Positions 6,668-13,023 of a DNA stretch of 19,022 nt are shown piece by piece. Source of the stretch: Thermococcus sp. GTDB lineage: Archaea > Methanobacteriota_B > Thermococci > Thermococcales > Thermococcaceae. How positions within the stretch are numbered: the first letter of the stretch is position 1; the number at the start of each line of letters is the position of its first letter. The translations under genes and the position numbers were made by a program. The stretch is taken from positions 1 to 19,022 of the forward strand of contig JAMOTW010000138.1 of assembly GCA_027062125.1 (NCBI GenBank). The letters run 5' to 3'. Below the pieces are notes generated by a model. That model searched no databases and was not told the DNA's origin. It worked only from the letters and a program-made list of their open reading frames with translations.

Positions 6668-7318
6668 CTAAACCTCGCCCCGAGCCAGCCACTTCCAGTA
6701 GGGGTTCAGCTCCACTATCGTCCACCACTTCTTAAGCTCCTTTCTGGCGTTTTTGTAGTCCGGGTAGAACTCCCCGACGAGCTCCCAGAAGGCCTTCGAA
6801 TGGTTCATGTGCTTCAGATGGGCGAGCTCATGGATTACAACGTACTCCCTAAGCTCCCGGGGGAGGGCTATGAGGCGAACGTTGAAGTTCAGGTTTCCCT
6901 TGGGGGAACAGCTTCCCCACCGGCTCTTCTGGTGCCTGATGTAGACTTTTCCGGGCTCGACACCCATCCTGCGGGCGTAGGAATCCACGAGGGGCAGGAG
7001 CTCCCTTCGGAGGATCTTCTTCAGGCAGTCAACAACATCGTTGGGGTTGGGGGAGAGGACGACGGTCTTGAACCGCTCGTGAACCTTGGGCTTTCTCCCG
7101 TGGATGACCTGGTAGAACTCACCGTTGATGGGAAAACCGGACTCCGCAATCTCCCTGAGCTCACCTATCTCGGCCAGCTTGCCCTCGAGCCAGCCGCGGT
7201 GCTTCTCGATCAGGTTATCGACATCGAAGCCATCCGGGGCGGTAATAACAACCGTTCCGTCCGGCCTTACCTCGAGCCTTGCATACTTAACCGGCCGACG
7301 GCGAACCCTCAACCTCAT
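6668..7318 (-). CDS. YgjP-like (WLM/DUF45) zinc metallopeptidase
   Basis: A 216-residue protein of the YgjP/DUF45 family. The catalytic signature HELAH is at 163-167 (zinc ligands His163 and His167, general base Glu164), with a third ligand His173 in HMNHSKAFW. The family's RWGSCS motif is at 133-138, and the C-terminal Trp-rich tail is present. The N-terminal half is a small beta domain ending in the LEGKLAEI helix. No signal peptide is visible, so it is cytoplasmic. ATG at 7318 has GGTGA five bases upstream; GTG at 7327 lies inside that ribosome binding site. A TATA-like TTTTTATC (7343-7350) would predict a very short leader. It is followed directly by the short NfeD gene. Confidence 0.85.
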   Translation of the reverse strand: MRLRVRRRPVKYARLEVRPDGTVVITAPDGFDVDNLIEKHRGWLEGKLAEIGELREIAESGFPINGEFYQVIHGRKPKVHERFKTVVLSPNPNDVVDCLKKILRRELLPLVDSYARRMGVEPGKVYIRHQKSRWGSCSPKGNLNFNVRLIALPRELREYVVIHELAHLKHMNHSKAFWELVGEFYPDYKNARKELKKWWTIVELNPYWKWLARGEV

Positions 7319-7327
7319 GCCGCTCAC

Positions 7328-7335
7328 CTTTTAAG
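7328..7335 (+). promoter_or_regulatory. TATA box of the radical SAM gene (leaderless)
   Basis: CTTTTAAG is centred 26 bp upstream of the ATG at 7357, with no Shine-Dalgarno sequence between them. It lies inside the leader region of the divergent YgjP-like gene. Confidence 0.55.
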
Positions 7336-7356
7336 GAGAATGGATAAAAAGTCCTT

Positions 7357-8157
7357 ATGAAGGTTCGGGTTGTAGAGAGGCGCGCCAAGAGCATCTACAC
7401 CAAATCGAAGATTCCGGGCGTGGAGTGGGCGGTCAACCAGTACGTCGGCTGTGCCTTCGCATGCGAGTACTGCTACGCCAAGTTTCTGACGAGGTGGAAG
7501 GACTACGGGAGATGGGGAAGCTGGGTCGAGGTCAAAATCAACGCACCCGACTTAGCGAGAAAGCACGTTTCTGGGAGCGTCGTCATGTCAACGGTGAGCG
7601 ACCCGTATCAGCCGATAGAGGCCGAGTTAAAGCTCACGAGAAGGGTTTTGAGGTACATGGACAAGAGGAACGAACTTTCGGTGCTCACCAAGTCCCCTCT
7701 GGTAACCCGTGACATCGACCTTTTCAAGGAGTTCCGAACGATAGAGGTCGGCCTCACGATAAATGGCTTTAGGGGGAGAGAAAAGAGGCTGTTTGAACCT
7801 CTAACACCGGTTCACGAGGCGAGGGTTAACGCCCTTAAGGAACTCCACGAGGCGGGCTTGAAAACGTACGTCTTCGTCAGCCCGATAATCCCAGAGATAA
7901 CGGACGTTTCCGCCATAGTCGAGGAGACGAGGGACTTCGCGGACTACTACTTCTTCGAACTGCTCAACCTCCGAGCCTCTGGAAGGGAATTCCAGGAACT
8001 CCTCCGCGATGAGTACCCGGAAAGCTACGAGGTTCTGACCGATGATGAGGCCTTTGAAGGGTTCCTGTGGGGGCTGAAGAAGGAGATAAGGGCCCCACGC
8101 GTGAAGACGGAGGGTATAGAGACCCACAGGGAAGGCTGGGAGTTCGTGAAGCCCTGA
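7357..8157 (+). CDS. Radical SAM protein, SplB-like
   Basis: A 266-residue radical S-adenosylmethionine protein. The 4Fe-4S cluster motif CxxxCxxC is at Cys32, Cys36 and Cys39 in GCAFACEYCYAKF. Downstream are the expected barrel strands: VVMSTVSDPYQPIE (where the conserved SxTDPY-like stretch lies), LSVLTKSPLVTRDIDLF, IEVGLTIN and LKTYVFVSPIIPEI. This arrangement is that of the SplB/Rv2578c group of radical SAM proteins. That group is named after spore photoproduct lyase, but archaeal members have no known lesion substrate. No extra cysteines resembling an auxiliary cluster are seen. It ends 1 bp before the convergent polyprenol-kinase-like gene. Confidence 0.82.
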   Translation: MKVRVVERRAKSIYTKSKIPGVEWAVNQYVGCAFACEYCYAKFLTRWKDYGRWGSWVEVKINAPDLARKHVSGSVVMSTVSDPYQPIEAELKLTRRVLRYMDKRNELSVLTKSPLVTRDIDLFKEFRTIEVGLTINGFRGREKRLFEPLTPVHEARVNALKELHEAGLKTYVFVSPIIPEITDVSAIVEETRDFADYYFFELLNLRASGREFQELLRDEYPESYEVLTDDEAFEGFLWGLKKEIRAPRVKTEGIETHREGWEFVKP

Positions 8158-8158
8158 C

Positions 8159-8791
8159 TCACCATGCAGGAGAGAGCAGAGCACCTCCGTAGGCCAGCCA
8201 GATGAGAAGTGCCGTTGAGAAGGGCACAGTGAACTCATCGTAGGCCGAAGGGATCGGAAGACTTTCGAGGAGAGTTGCAACCATCGCAACCCCCATTAGG
8301 ATAGCAGGAGACGGGTCGAGCTCAAGAACCCGATGACTGGCCCAGAGAACCAGCAGTGAAACGGCGAACATGGTTGCACTCCCGATGAAGGTTTTTCTTC
8401 GGTTCCATGGGATTCTTGGGCCACCGAGGAGCTGGCCGGCTATGGCGTTAAAACAGTCCCCAAATGTTGACACCCAGAGGGCTGAGAGAGCGGCGATTTT
8501 GGGGAAGATGGTGCATATAATCGCCATTGTGACCCACAGTAAAAAGCTCCCCAAGAAGTTGTCCCTCTCGTCTTCCCTCGCCATCGTTCTGTAGCTCAGG
8601 TCGGCTATGGGTACCGTGAACTTCCAGCCGCGGAGAAGCTTGAGGTGCTGGAGCGTGTAGAGAAAGGCGAAGAACCAGACGACCACTAAGGTAACCCACT
8701 TTGGAGTGAAGATGATTATAGGAGCACCAAGGATTCCCGGAAGGACGTGCCAGCCCTTTCTCACGAGCTCCCTTCGTGGAATGCGGTTCAT
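8159..8791 (-). CDS. Dolichol/polyprenol kinase-like CTP transferase
   Basis: A 210-residue integral membrane protein with about six hydrophobic segments. Family residues are visible: the N-terminal basic motif RRELVRKGWHVLPG (Arg11-Lys12, His15), STFGDCFNAIAGQ (Gly111-Asp112), RRKTFIGSATMF (Lys133, Ser138) and LESLPIPSAYDEFTVPF (Glu176, Asp185). The last is close to the LExxPxxxDNxTxP motif of dolichol kinases and the related phosphatidate cytidylyltransferase superfamily. The likely reaction is CTP-dependent phosphorylation of a polyprenol or dolichol, a lipid-carrier step in archaeal glycosylation; this is inferred. The ATG has GGTGA four bases upstream and a TATA box GATAAATA at 8822-8829. 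Confidence 0.72.
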   Translation of the reverse strand: MNRIPRRELVRKGWHVLPGILGAPIIIFTPKWVTLVVVWFFAFLYTLQHLKLLRGWKFTVPIADLSYRTMAREDERDNFLGSFLLWVTMAIICTIFPKIAALSALWVSTFGDCFNAIAGQLLGGPRIPWNRRKTFIGSATMFAVSLLVLWASHRVLELDPSPAILMGVAMVATLLESLPIPSAYDEFTVPFSTALLIWLAYGGALLSPAW

Positions 8792-8821
8792 GATTTCACC
8801 CCTACTGATTCCACGCGCTCG

Positions 8822-8829
8822 TATTTATC
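8822..8829 (-). promoter_or_regulatory. TATA box of the polyprenol-kinase-like gene
   Basis: GATAAATA on the minus strand is centred about 34 bp upstream of the ATG at 8791, giving a short leader ending in GTGAAATC. Confidence 0.5.
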
Positions 8830-8847
8830 GCTTTTTCCCCCGATAAC

Positions 8848-8855
8848 TATAAAAA
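8848..8855 (+). promoter_or_regulatory. TATA box of the four-helix membrane protein gene (leaderless)
   Basis: TATAAAAA is centred 26 bp upstream of the ATG at 8877. No ribosome binding site is seen before the ATG. Confidence 0.6.
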
Positions 8856-8876
8856 GGCATAATACCAACGGCACTC

Positions 8877-9578
8877 ATGCAAGTAAGATTTGAGAGGCTC
8901 GTCCCCCTCGATGATATCGATGTTAAAACGGTAGAGAAAACCGTGCTTGAACTGAGATTTATACACTACGTCCAAGGCTCGAATGAGGAAATCTGGGACT
9001 ACGCTCCGAGATACATCAAAGAACGCTACGAAACCTACTTCTATCTGATCGACTTTCCAGAAAAGAGCTTCCTAATAGCCTCGACGGTTCCCCTGAAGAT
9101 CCCAGTGCCAAGACGTAGGGTTCTATCACTCGAAGGGAGCAGGAAATCCGTTGCCAGAAGGGTAAGGCTGCACCTCGTGGATCCGCTGAACAGGAGGGTG
9201 AACCTGCAGAGAACCATCGGGCTGAATATTACATCGCTCCTGGCTCTCACTGCCCTCGGGGGAGTTCTACTGTGGTTAAATCCGTACCTCCTTGTCCTAA
9301 TGCTCCTGATATTAATCCTTGGATTAATGCCCGGAAATGCCAAAATCGCCACCAGACACGGGAAGGAAATCGCAATATTCAAAAGGAACGGGAGGACGTA
9401 TAAAGCGGCCTCTCTGCTCGCCGGGATGATTTATCTCGTTCCTCTCATAAAGACCTTTCAGGATATGTACAGGAGTGCCGGAGACATCAGGGTCTTAGCG
9501 GCATTGTTCTTGGTGAGCACCCCAATGATAATCCTCGCACTCATGATTTTCCAGAGGGAGTGGCGGGACCTTGTATGA
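8877..9578 (+). CDS. Hypothetical membrane protein
   Basis: A 233-residue protein of no family I recognise. The first 115 residues are soluble and basic, with YIKERYETYFYLIDF and PRRRVLSLEGSRKSVARRVRLHL. Then come two close membrane helices (about 118-135 and 136-151), a short basic cytoplasmic loop containing KIATRHGKEIAIFKRNGRTYK, and two more helices (about 177-192 and 204-225). The ATG lies about 26 bp from the centre of a strong TATA box, so the mRNA is probably leaderless. The 3' end overlaps the convergent glycerate kinase gene by 38 bp. Base composition is somewhat more AT-rich than its neighbours. Confidence 0.65.
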   Translation: MQVRFERLVPLDDIDVKTVEKTVLELRFIHYVQGSNEEIWDYAPRYIKERYETYFYLIDFPEKSFLIASTVPLKIPVPRRRVLSLEGSRKSVARRVRLHLVDPLNRRVNLQRTIGLNITSLLALTALGGVLLWLNPYLLVLMLLILILGLMPGNAKIATRHGKEIAIFKRNGRTYKAASLLAGMIYLVPLIKTFQDMYRSAGDIRVLAALFLVSTPMIILALMIFQREWRDLV

Positions 9579-10878
9579 CCGCCACCACCAGCGAGTTCAC
9601 GTTGGTTCCAGTTGGTCCAGTCCTGAGGAGTGCGCCGACCTTTTCCAGCGCGTTATAGGCGTCGTGCCTTCTGAGGACTTCCTCGACGTCCACCCCGGCT
9701 TCCCTGAGAAGTCCAAGCGTTTTCCCGTCGACTATCCCGCCGGCAGCATCGGTTGGCCCGTCCGTCCCATCCGTATCGACCGCCAAAACCACCGCGTTCA
9801 GCCCATATATCTTTCTGGCAATACTCAGGGCAAACTCCTGGTTCGGCCCGCCGAGGCCGGCCTTTCCCTCAATGGTCACGGTCCACTCGCCGCCGGCTAT
9901 TAGGACGGCAGGCTTTGGAACCGGGCGGTCGTATTTTGCTATCTCCTGGATTATTGAGCCTACCGCCAGGGCTATCTCCCTGGCCTCGCCTTCGAGGGTC
10001 GTGGTGAGAAGCAGTGCGTTGTAGCCGAGCTCCTTCGCCTTCGCCAGGGCAGATTCGCAGGCGAGGGTGTTGCTTCCAATTATGAAGTTGTGGACGTTTG
10101 GGAGGTCTTCCTTGAGGGTTTCCTCCGCCTTTCCCTCCAGTCCCAGCTCGATGTGTCTCTTAACGCTCTCCGGCAGCTTCTCCCAGACGCCGTAGAGCTT
10201 TAAAATCCGGTAGGCGTCTTGGAAGGTGGTCGGGTCCTTCACGGTCGGGCCCGATGCTATCGCCTCAAGCGGGTCGCCGACGACGTCCGAGAGGATCAGG
10301 CTTATCACCCTTCCCCTCACGCGCTTCGCCAGCTTGCCACCCTTGACTGCCGAGATATGCTTTCTCACCGTGTTTATCTCGTATATCTTTGCCCCACTTT
10401 TCAGGAGGAGCTCGTTCGTCCTGATTTTGTCCTCCAGGGTTATCCCCCTCTCGGGTAGGAGGAAGAGTGCACTCCCACCCCCGGAGATAAGAACGAGGAG
10501 GATGTCGTTCTCCCCAACCTTCCCGACCAGTTCGAGGCCGAGCCTTCCGCCCAGGAGGGAGTTCTCGTCTGGAACGGGATGTCCAGCCTCGATGACCTTC
10601 AGCCTTCTCAACTTGGGACAGTCTTCGGCGTAGCCGTACTTCGTGATGATAACTCCCTCCTCAATACGCTCCCCGAGGGTATCAACGACTGCTCTCGCCA
10701 TGGAGCACGCTGCCTTGCCGAAGGCCAGGAGATAGATTTTCCCACCAACCGGGAACTTCTTACCCGACACGACGATGTTGCTACCCTCAATACCAAGGTT
10801 CCTTTTCACCGCGAGGTAGGGGTCGGCGGCTTTCAGCGCCGCGTCCATCAGGGCGAGTGCAGTTTCCTTAGGTGTCAT
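9541..10878 (-). CDS. gck: Glycerate kinase, MOFRL family (GckA type)
   Basis: A 445-residue cytoplasmic kinase of the MOFRL glycerate kinase family, producing 2-phosphoglycerate from glycerate and ATP. In Thermococcales this belongs with the glyceraldehyde/serine side routes into glycolysis. Family landmarks: LAFGKAA (51-57, catalytic Lys55), LISGGGSAL (130-138), INTVRKHISAVKGGKLA (168-184), SDVVGDPLEAIASGPT (197-211), then GGEWTV, GGPNQE and the late DTDGTDGPTDAAGGIVD of the C-terminal MOFRL domain. The length matches the family. The start has no Shine-Dalgarno; a TATA box at 10900-10907 predicts initiation at the ATG itself. The last 38 bp overlap the convergent membrane protein gene. Confidence 0.9.
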   Translation of the reverse strand: MTPKETALALMDAALKAADPYLAVKRNLGIEGSNIVVSGKKFPVGGKIYLLAFGKAACSMARAVVDTLGERIEEGVIITKYGYAEDCPKLRRLKVIEAGHPVPDENSLLGGRLGLELVGKVGENDILLVLISGGGSALFLLPERGITLEDKIRTNELLLKSGAKIYEINTVRKHISAVKGGKLAKRVRGRVISLILSDVVGDPLEAIASGPTVKDPTTFQDAYRILKLYGVWEKLPESVKRHIELGLEGKAEETLKEDLPNVHNFIIGSNTLACESALAKAKELGYNALLLTTTLEGEAREIALAVGSIIQEIAKYDRPVPKPAVLIAGGEWTVTIEGKAGLGGPNQEFALSIARKIYGLNAVVLAVDTDGTDGPTDAAGGIVDGKTLGLLREAGVDVEEVLRRHDAYNALEKVGALLRTGPTGTNVNSLVVAVIQGPATPSGKS

Positions 10879-10899
10879 GTGAAAAGATAGTTTGCAAAG

Positions 10900-10907
10900 C
10901 TTAAAAA
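10900..10907 (-). promoter_or_regulatory. TATA box of glycerate kinase (leaderless)
   Basis: TTTTTAAG on the minus strand is centred about 26 bp upstream of the ATG at 10878. It directly follows the stop codon of the DUF371 gene, so the two genes probably have separate promoters. Confidence 0.6.
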
Positions 10908-11327
10908 TCAGTCGAGCACCACCAGCTCAACCTCGGCTGTGGTCTCCGGGTTCTTCAGAAGCTCCACGATGCGCCGGTCTATGTCCCTGGCGGCTTTGTT
11001 GGCCCTTATCGCGAGGGTTCTAGCGTCCACGTAGGTGCTCTTCCTGATGACCATCGAGTACTCGTGCTCGAGGATCAGCTCCGGGCTCCCCTCCGCCAGA
11101 ACCTCGTCGGTTAGGTCGCCCACCCTGATTCGGATCAAGAGCCTCTTCCCGGCCCTTAGGGCGGCTCTAAACTCATCGCTAAGGTCGTTTATCCCCTTAT
11201 CCGCCTCGATGCAGAGTATGCAGTCGCCGCGGGGCGTGAGGTATTCCTCCTTCGTGAACTCTAGCGTTGATCTGTGCGTTGCTCTTACGTTCTCGTGGCC
11301 CCTGCAGTGGATGACTTCCCTCAGCAT
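10908..11327 (-). CDS. DUF371 family protein
   Basis: A 139-residue protein matching the archaeal DUF371 pattern: an opening E-V-I-x-C-R-G-H, then VRATHRSTLEFTKEEYLTPRGDCILCIEADKGINDL. The THRSTLEFTK and TPRGDCI blocks are the strongest signatures. The second half has LLIRIRVGDLTDEVLAEGSPEL and a helix VDARTLAIRANKAARDIDRRIVELL. The function is unknown. The ATG is 26 bp from the centre of TTTATAAG (11349-11356), with no ribosome binding site, so the transcript is probably leaderless. It is divergent from eS17. Confidence 0.85.
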   Translation of the reverse strand: MLREVIHCRGHENVRATHRSTLEFTKEEYLTPRGDCILCIEADKGINDLSDEFRAALRAGKRLLIRIRVGDLTDEVLAEGSPELILEHEYSMVIRKSTYVDARTLAIRANKAARDIDRRIVELLKNPETTAEVELVVLD

Positions 11328-11348
11328 GGTTCCGACTTCGAGCGAGGG

Positions 11349-11356
11349 TTTATAAG
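11349..11356 (-). promoter_or_regulatory. TATA box of the DUF371 gene (leaderless)
   Basis: CTTATAAA on the minus strand is centred 26 bp upstream of the ATG at 11327. Confidence 0.6.
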
Positions 11357-11373
11357 CCTGAGCGAGGGAAAAG

Positions 11374-11381
11374 CTTTAAAA
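11374..11381 (+). promoter_or_regulatory. TATA box of rps17e
   Basis: CTTTAAAA predicts a start near 11403 and a leader of about 34 nt ending in GGGGGATTG before the ATG. Confidence 0.6.
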
Positions 11382-11436
11382 CTGCTTTCGAGACTGGGGT
11401 ATGGTTGTCAGAATCAAGCTAACGGGGGGATTGATG

Positions 11437-11640
11437 ATGGGAAACATCAAGCAGACGTTCATCAAGAGGGTTGCCCGCGAGCTGTTTGACCGCTACCCGA
11501 ACGAGTTCACCAGGGACTTCGAGCACAACAAGAAGAAGGTTGAGGAGCTGACCACCGTCCAGAGCAAGACCATCAGGAACAGGATAGCGGGCTACATAAC
11601 CAGGCTCGTCAGGATGAAGGAAGAGGGCAAGATGCTCTGA
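11437..11640 (+). CDS. rps17e: Ribosomal protein eS17
   Basis: A 67-residue small-subunit protein of the archaeal/eukaryotic S17e family. The whole family core is present: IKQTFIKRVARELFDRYPNEFT, FEHNKKKVEEL, SKTIRNRIAGYITRLV, ending in MKEEGKML. ATG at 11437 is chosen because it gives the standard 67-residue protein and has GGGGGA six bases upstream. An in-frame ATG at 11401 would add 12 residues foreign to the family; it lies at or just before the predicted transcription start. The gene is monocistronic, faces the phr gene, and its TATA box is in the short region shared with the DUF371 gene. Confidence 0.92.
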   Translation: MGNIKQTFIKRVARELFDRYPNEFTRDFEHNKKKVEELTTVQSKTIRNRIAGYITRLVRMKEEGKML

Positions 11641-11674
11641 GCCCTTTTCTCAGGCTTTATTCTTCAGCGACTTC

Positions 11675-12271
11675 CTAAAAGTCCTCCAAATCTTCGAGTA
11701 TTTTCCTGGGGAGTCTGGGTCCGAACTCCTTGAGGAGCTTCTCGAACTCGCGCTCGTTCTCCTGCGCTATCCTCCTCAGGAGGTTCTCGATGTAGGTCTC
11801 CGTCAGGAGACGGACCTCCTCGAGCTCGCGCTTCGTCTGGATTATCTCGTTTATTCTGTCCTGTATCTCTGCCAGGAACGTCAGGAGCTCGTCTATCTTG
11901 GCCTCCGCCGGCTCGGTCGACTTTATGAGGTTCCTCGCCTGATCGTACTCCTTCGTTGGCCTCGGAGCTTTCGGCTCGTACATCTCGGTGCCGAAGGCGT
12001 AGGGCGTGAGCAGAACCTCCAGGCGGAAGCCGCGCTTTATCGTGTAGTACTTCCTCGGCCTGCCGCGCGGTATCTTTTCAGTTCTCCCCTCTATCAGGCC
12101 CGCGCTCTCGAGTATCCGGAGGTGCTCCAGGACGGCCTTCTGGCCGACGCCGAGCTCCTGGCTCAGCTCGCTCACGAAGTACGGCCTCTTGGTGAGCAGT
12201 ATAAGTATCCTCCTCCGTGTCTCGTTCCCGAGGATGTCGAGCAGTCTTCCAAGGTTCTTATTTGACTCCAT
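11675..12271 (-). CDS. phr: ArsR-like winged-helix regulator, Phr-type heat-shock repressor
   Basis: A 198-residue transcription factor. Residues about 8-80 form a winged helix: LGRLLDILGNETRRRILILL, the recognition region FVSELSQELGVGQKAVLEHLRILESAGLI, and a basic wing KIPRGRPRKYYTI. Residues about 110-185 are a long charged, probably coiled-coil dimerisation region. This matches Phr, the Pyrococcus/Thermococcus heat-shock repressor of hsp20, an AAA+ ATPase and its own gene, as I recall its sequence. A GGGGGTGA ribosome binding site precedes the ATG, and an inverted repeat at 12301-12315 lies between TATA and start, consistent with autoregulation. The upstream gene is thymidine kinase on the same strand, but phr has its own promoter. 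Confidence 0.82.
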   Translation of the reverse strand: MESNKNLGRLLDILGNETRRRILILLTKRPYFVSELSQELGVGQKAVLEHLRILESAGLIEGRTEKIPRGRPRKYYTIKRGFRLEVLLTPYAFGTEMYEPKAPRPTKEYDQARNLIKSTEPAEAKIDELLTFLAEIQDRINEIIQTKRELEEVRLLTETYIENLLRRIAQENEREFEKLLKEFGPRLPRKILEDLEDF

Positions 12272-12300
12272 AGCCTCACCCCCTCTTTCCCTAACCTAAT

Positions 12301-12315
12301 GTAAGAAAAGATTAC
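12301..12315 (-). promoter_or_regulatory. Inverted repeat between TATA box and start of phr, candidate operator
   Basis: GTAATCTTTTCTTAC has 4-bp arms with a 7-bp spacer. If one mismatch is allowed, the arms extend by AA/TT on the outside. It lies just downstream of the TATA box and next to the predicted transcription start (about 12292), where Phr binding would block initiation. Confidence 0.5.
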
Positions 12316-12321
12316 TTTAAG
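12314..12321 (-). promoter_or_regulatory. TATA box of phr
   Basis: CTTAAAGT on the minus strand predicts a start near 12292 and a leader of about 21 nt with GGGGGTGA. Confidence 0.55.
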
Positions 12322-12345
12322 TTTTTCGGTGAAAAGGGGAAACGC

Positions 12346-12927
12346 TCAGGGGACGAGGTGGTGCTCCCTGCACCTCGCCTCGTAGCTCTCCCTCCCGCCG
12401 ACGAGGATGACGGGAGAATCCCTCGGGGCGGGCTTTCCATCTATCAGCCTCTGGCTCCGGGTGGCCGGTCTCCCGCAGACGGTGCAGACCGCTGTGAGGT
12501 AGACGATGTTGTCCGCCCTCACGAGCAGCTCCTTCGTGACCGGAAAGGGGTCGCCCTTGAAGTCGAGGTTGAGGCCGCTGGCTATGACGTAAACGCCCTC
12601 GTCCGCGAGCCGGTTTAGGGCTGCAACGATACTCACAGGAAAGAACTGGACCTCGTCGATTCCTATTACCTCGTAGCCCTCTCTTCTGGTTATCTCCACT
12701 ATCCTCTCAACGCCCTCCTCACTAGTTGGGATGACAAAGGCCCCGTATTTAAGGCCGTTGTGGGCCACAACCTCGTCCTCAGAGTAGCGGTTGTCTATCG
12801 ATGGCTTGAAGAGCGCCGCCTTCCTCTTGGCGAACATCTGCCTCTCTATGCGCTTTATCAGCTCCGTCGTTTTACCCGCGAACATCGGGCCGGTTATAAC
12901 CTCAAGAAAGCCTCCAGGGTGAACCAT
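12346..12927 (-). CDS. tdk: Thymidine kinase (TK1 type)
   Basis: A 193-residue type II thymidine kinase, which phosphorylates thymidine to dTMP with ATP in the salvage pathway. The P-loop GPMFAGKT is at 13-20, the Walker B/catalytic segment IDEVQFF at 90-96 (Glu92 is the catalytic base), and the lasso/zinc domain has Cys148, Cys151, Cys186 and His189 or His190 as probable ligands. The substrate-loop region SGLNLDFKGDPF (117-128) is complete. The ATG is preceded by GGTGGTATC, and GATTTAAC at 12958-12965 predicts a leader of about 10 nt. The gene stands alone between RuBisCO and phr on the same strand; phr has its own promoter. Confidence 0.93.
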   Translation of the reverse strand: MVHPGGFLEVITGPMFAGKTTELIKRIERQMFAKRKAALFKPSIDNRYSEDEVVAHNGLKYGAFVIPTSEEGVERIVEITRREGYEVIGIDEVQFFPVSIVAALNRLADEGVYVIASGLNLDFKGDPFPVTKELLVRADNIVYLTAVCTVCGRPATRSQRLIDGKPAPRDSPVILVGGRESYEARCREHHLVP

Positions 12928-12957
12928 GATACCACCAGGATAGAAACGTCGAAGGGG

Positions 12958-12965
12958 GTTAAATC
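12958..12965 (-). promoter_or_regulatory. TATA box of tdk
   Basis: GATTTAAC on the minus strand is centred about 34 bp upstream of the ATG at 12927. The leader begins near GGTGGTATC. Confidence 0.5.
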
Positions 12966-12990
12966 TCCACCGGCCGGAAAGCTGAACGGA

Positions 12991-13012
12991 AGACGAAAAG
13001 GGAAGAGAAAAA
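12991..13012 (-). terminator. T-rich terminator after RuBisCO
   Basis: On the minus strand, directly after the RuBisCO stop (13024), there is a pyrimidine tract of T5-CTCTTCCC-T4. This is the usual form of a euryarchaeal intrinsic terminator. The tdk TATA box follows 25 bp further on. Confidence 0.5.
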
Positions 13013-13023
13013 CCGTCAGAGCC

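Noticed and set aside
11401..11436. N-terminal extension of eS17
   Set aside because: It lies at or before the predicted transcription start, is foreign to the family, and the ATG at 11437 has the ribosome binding site.
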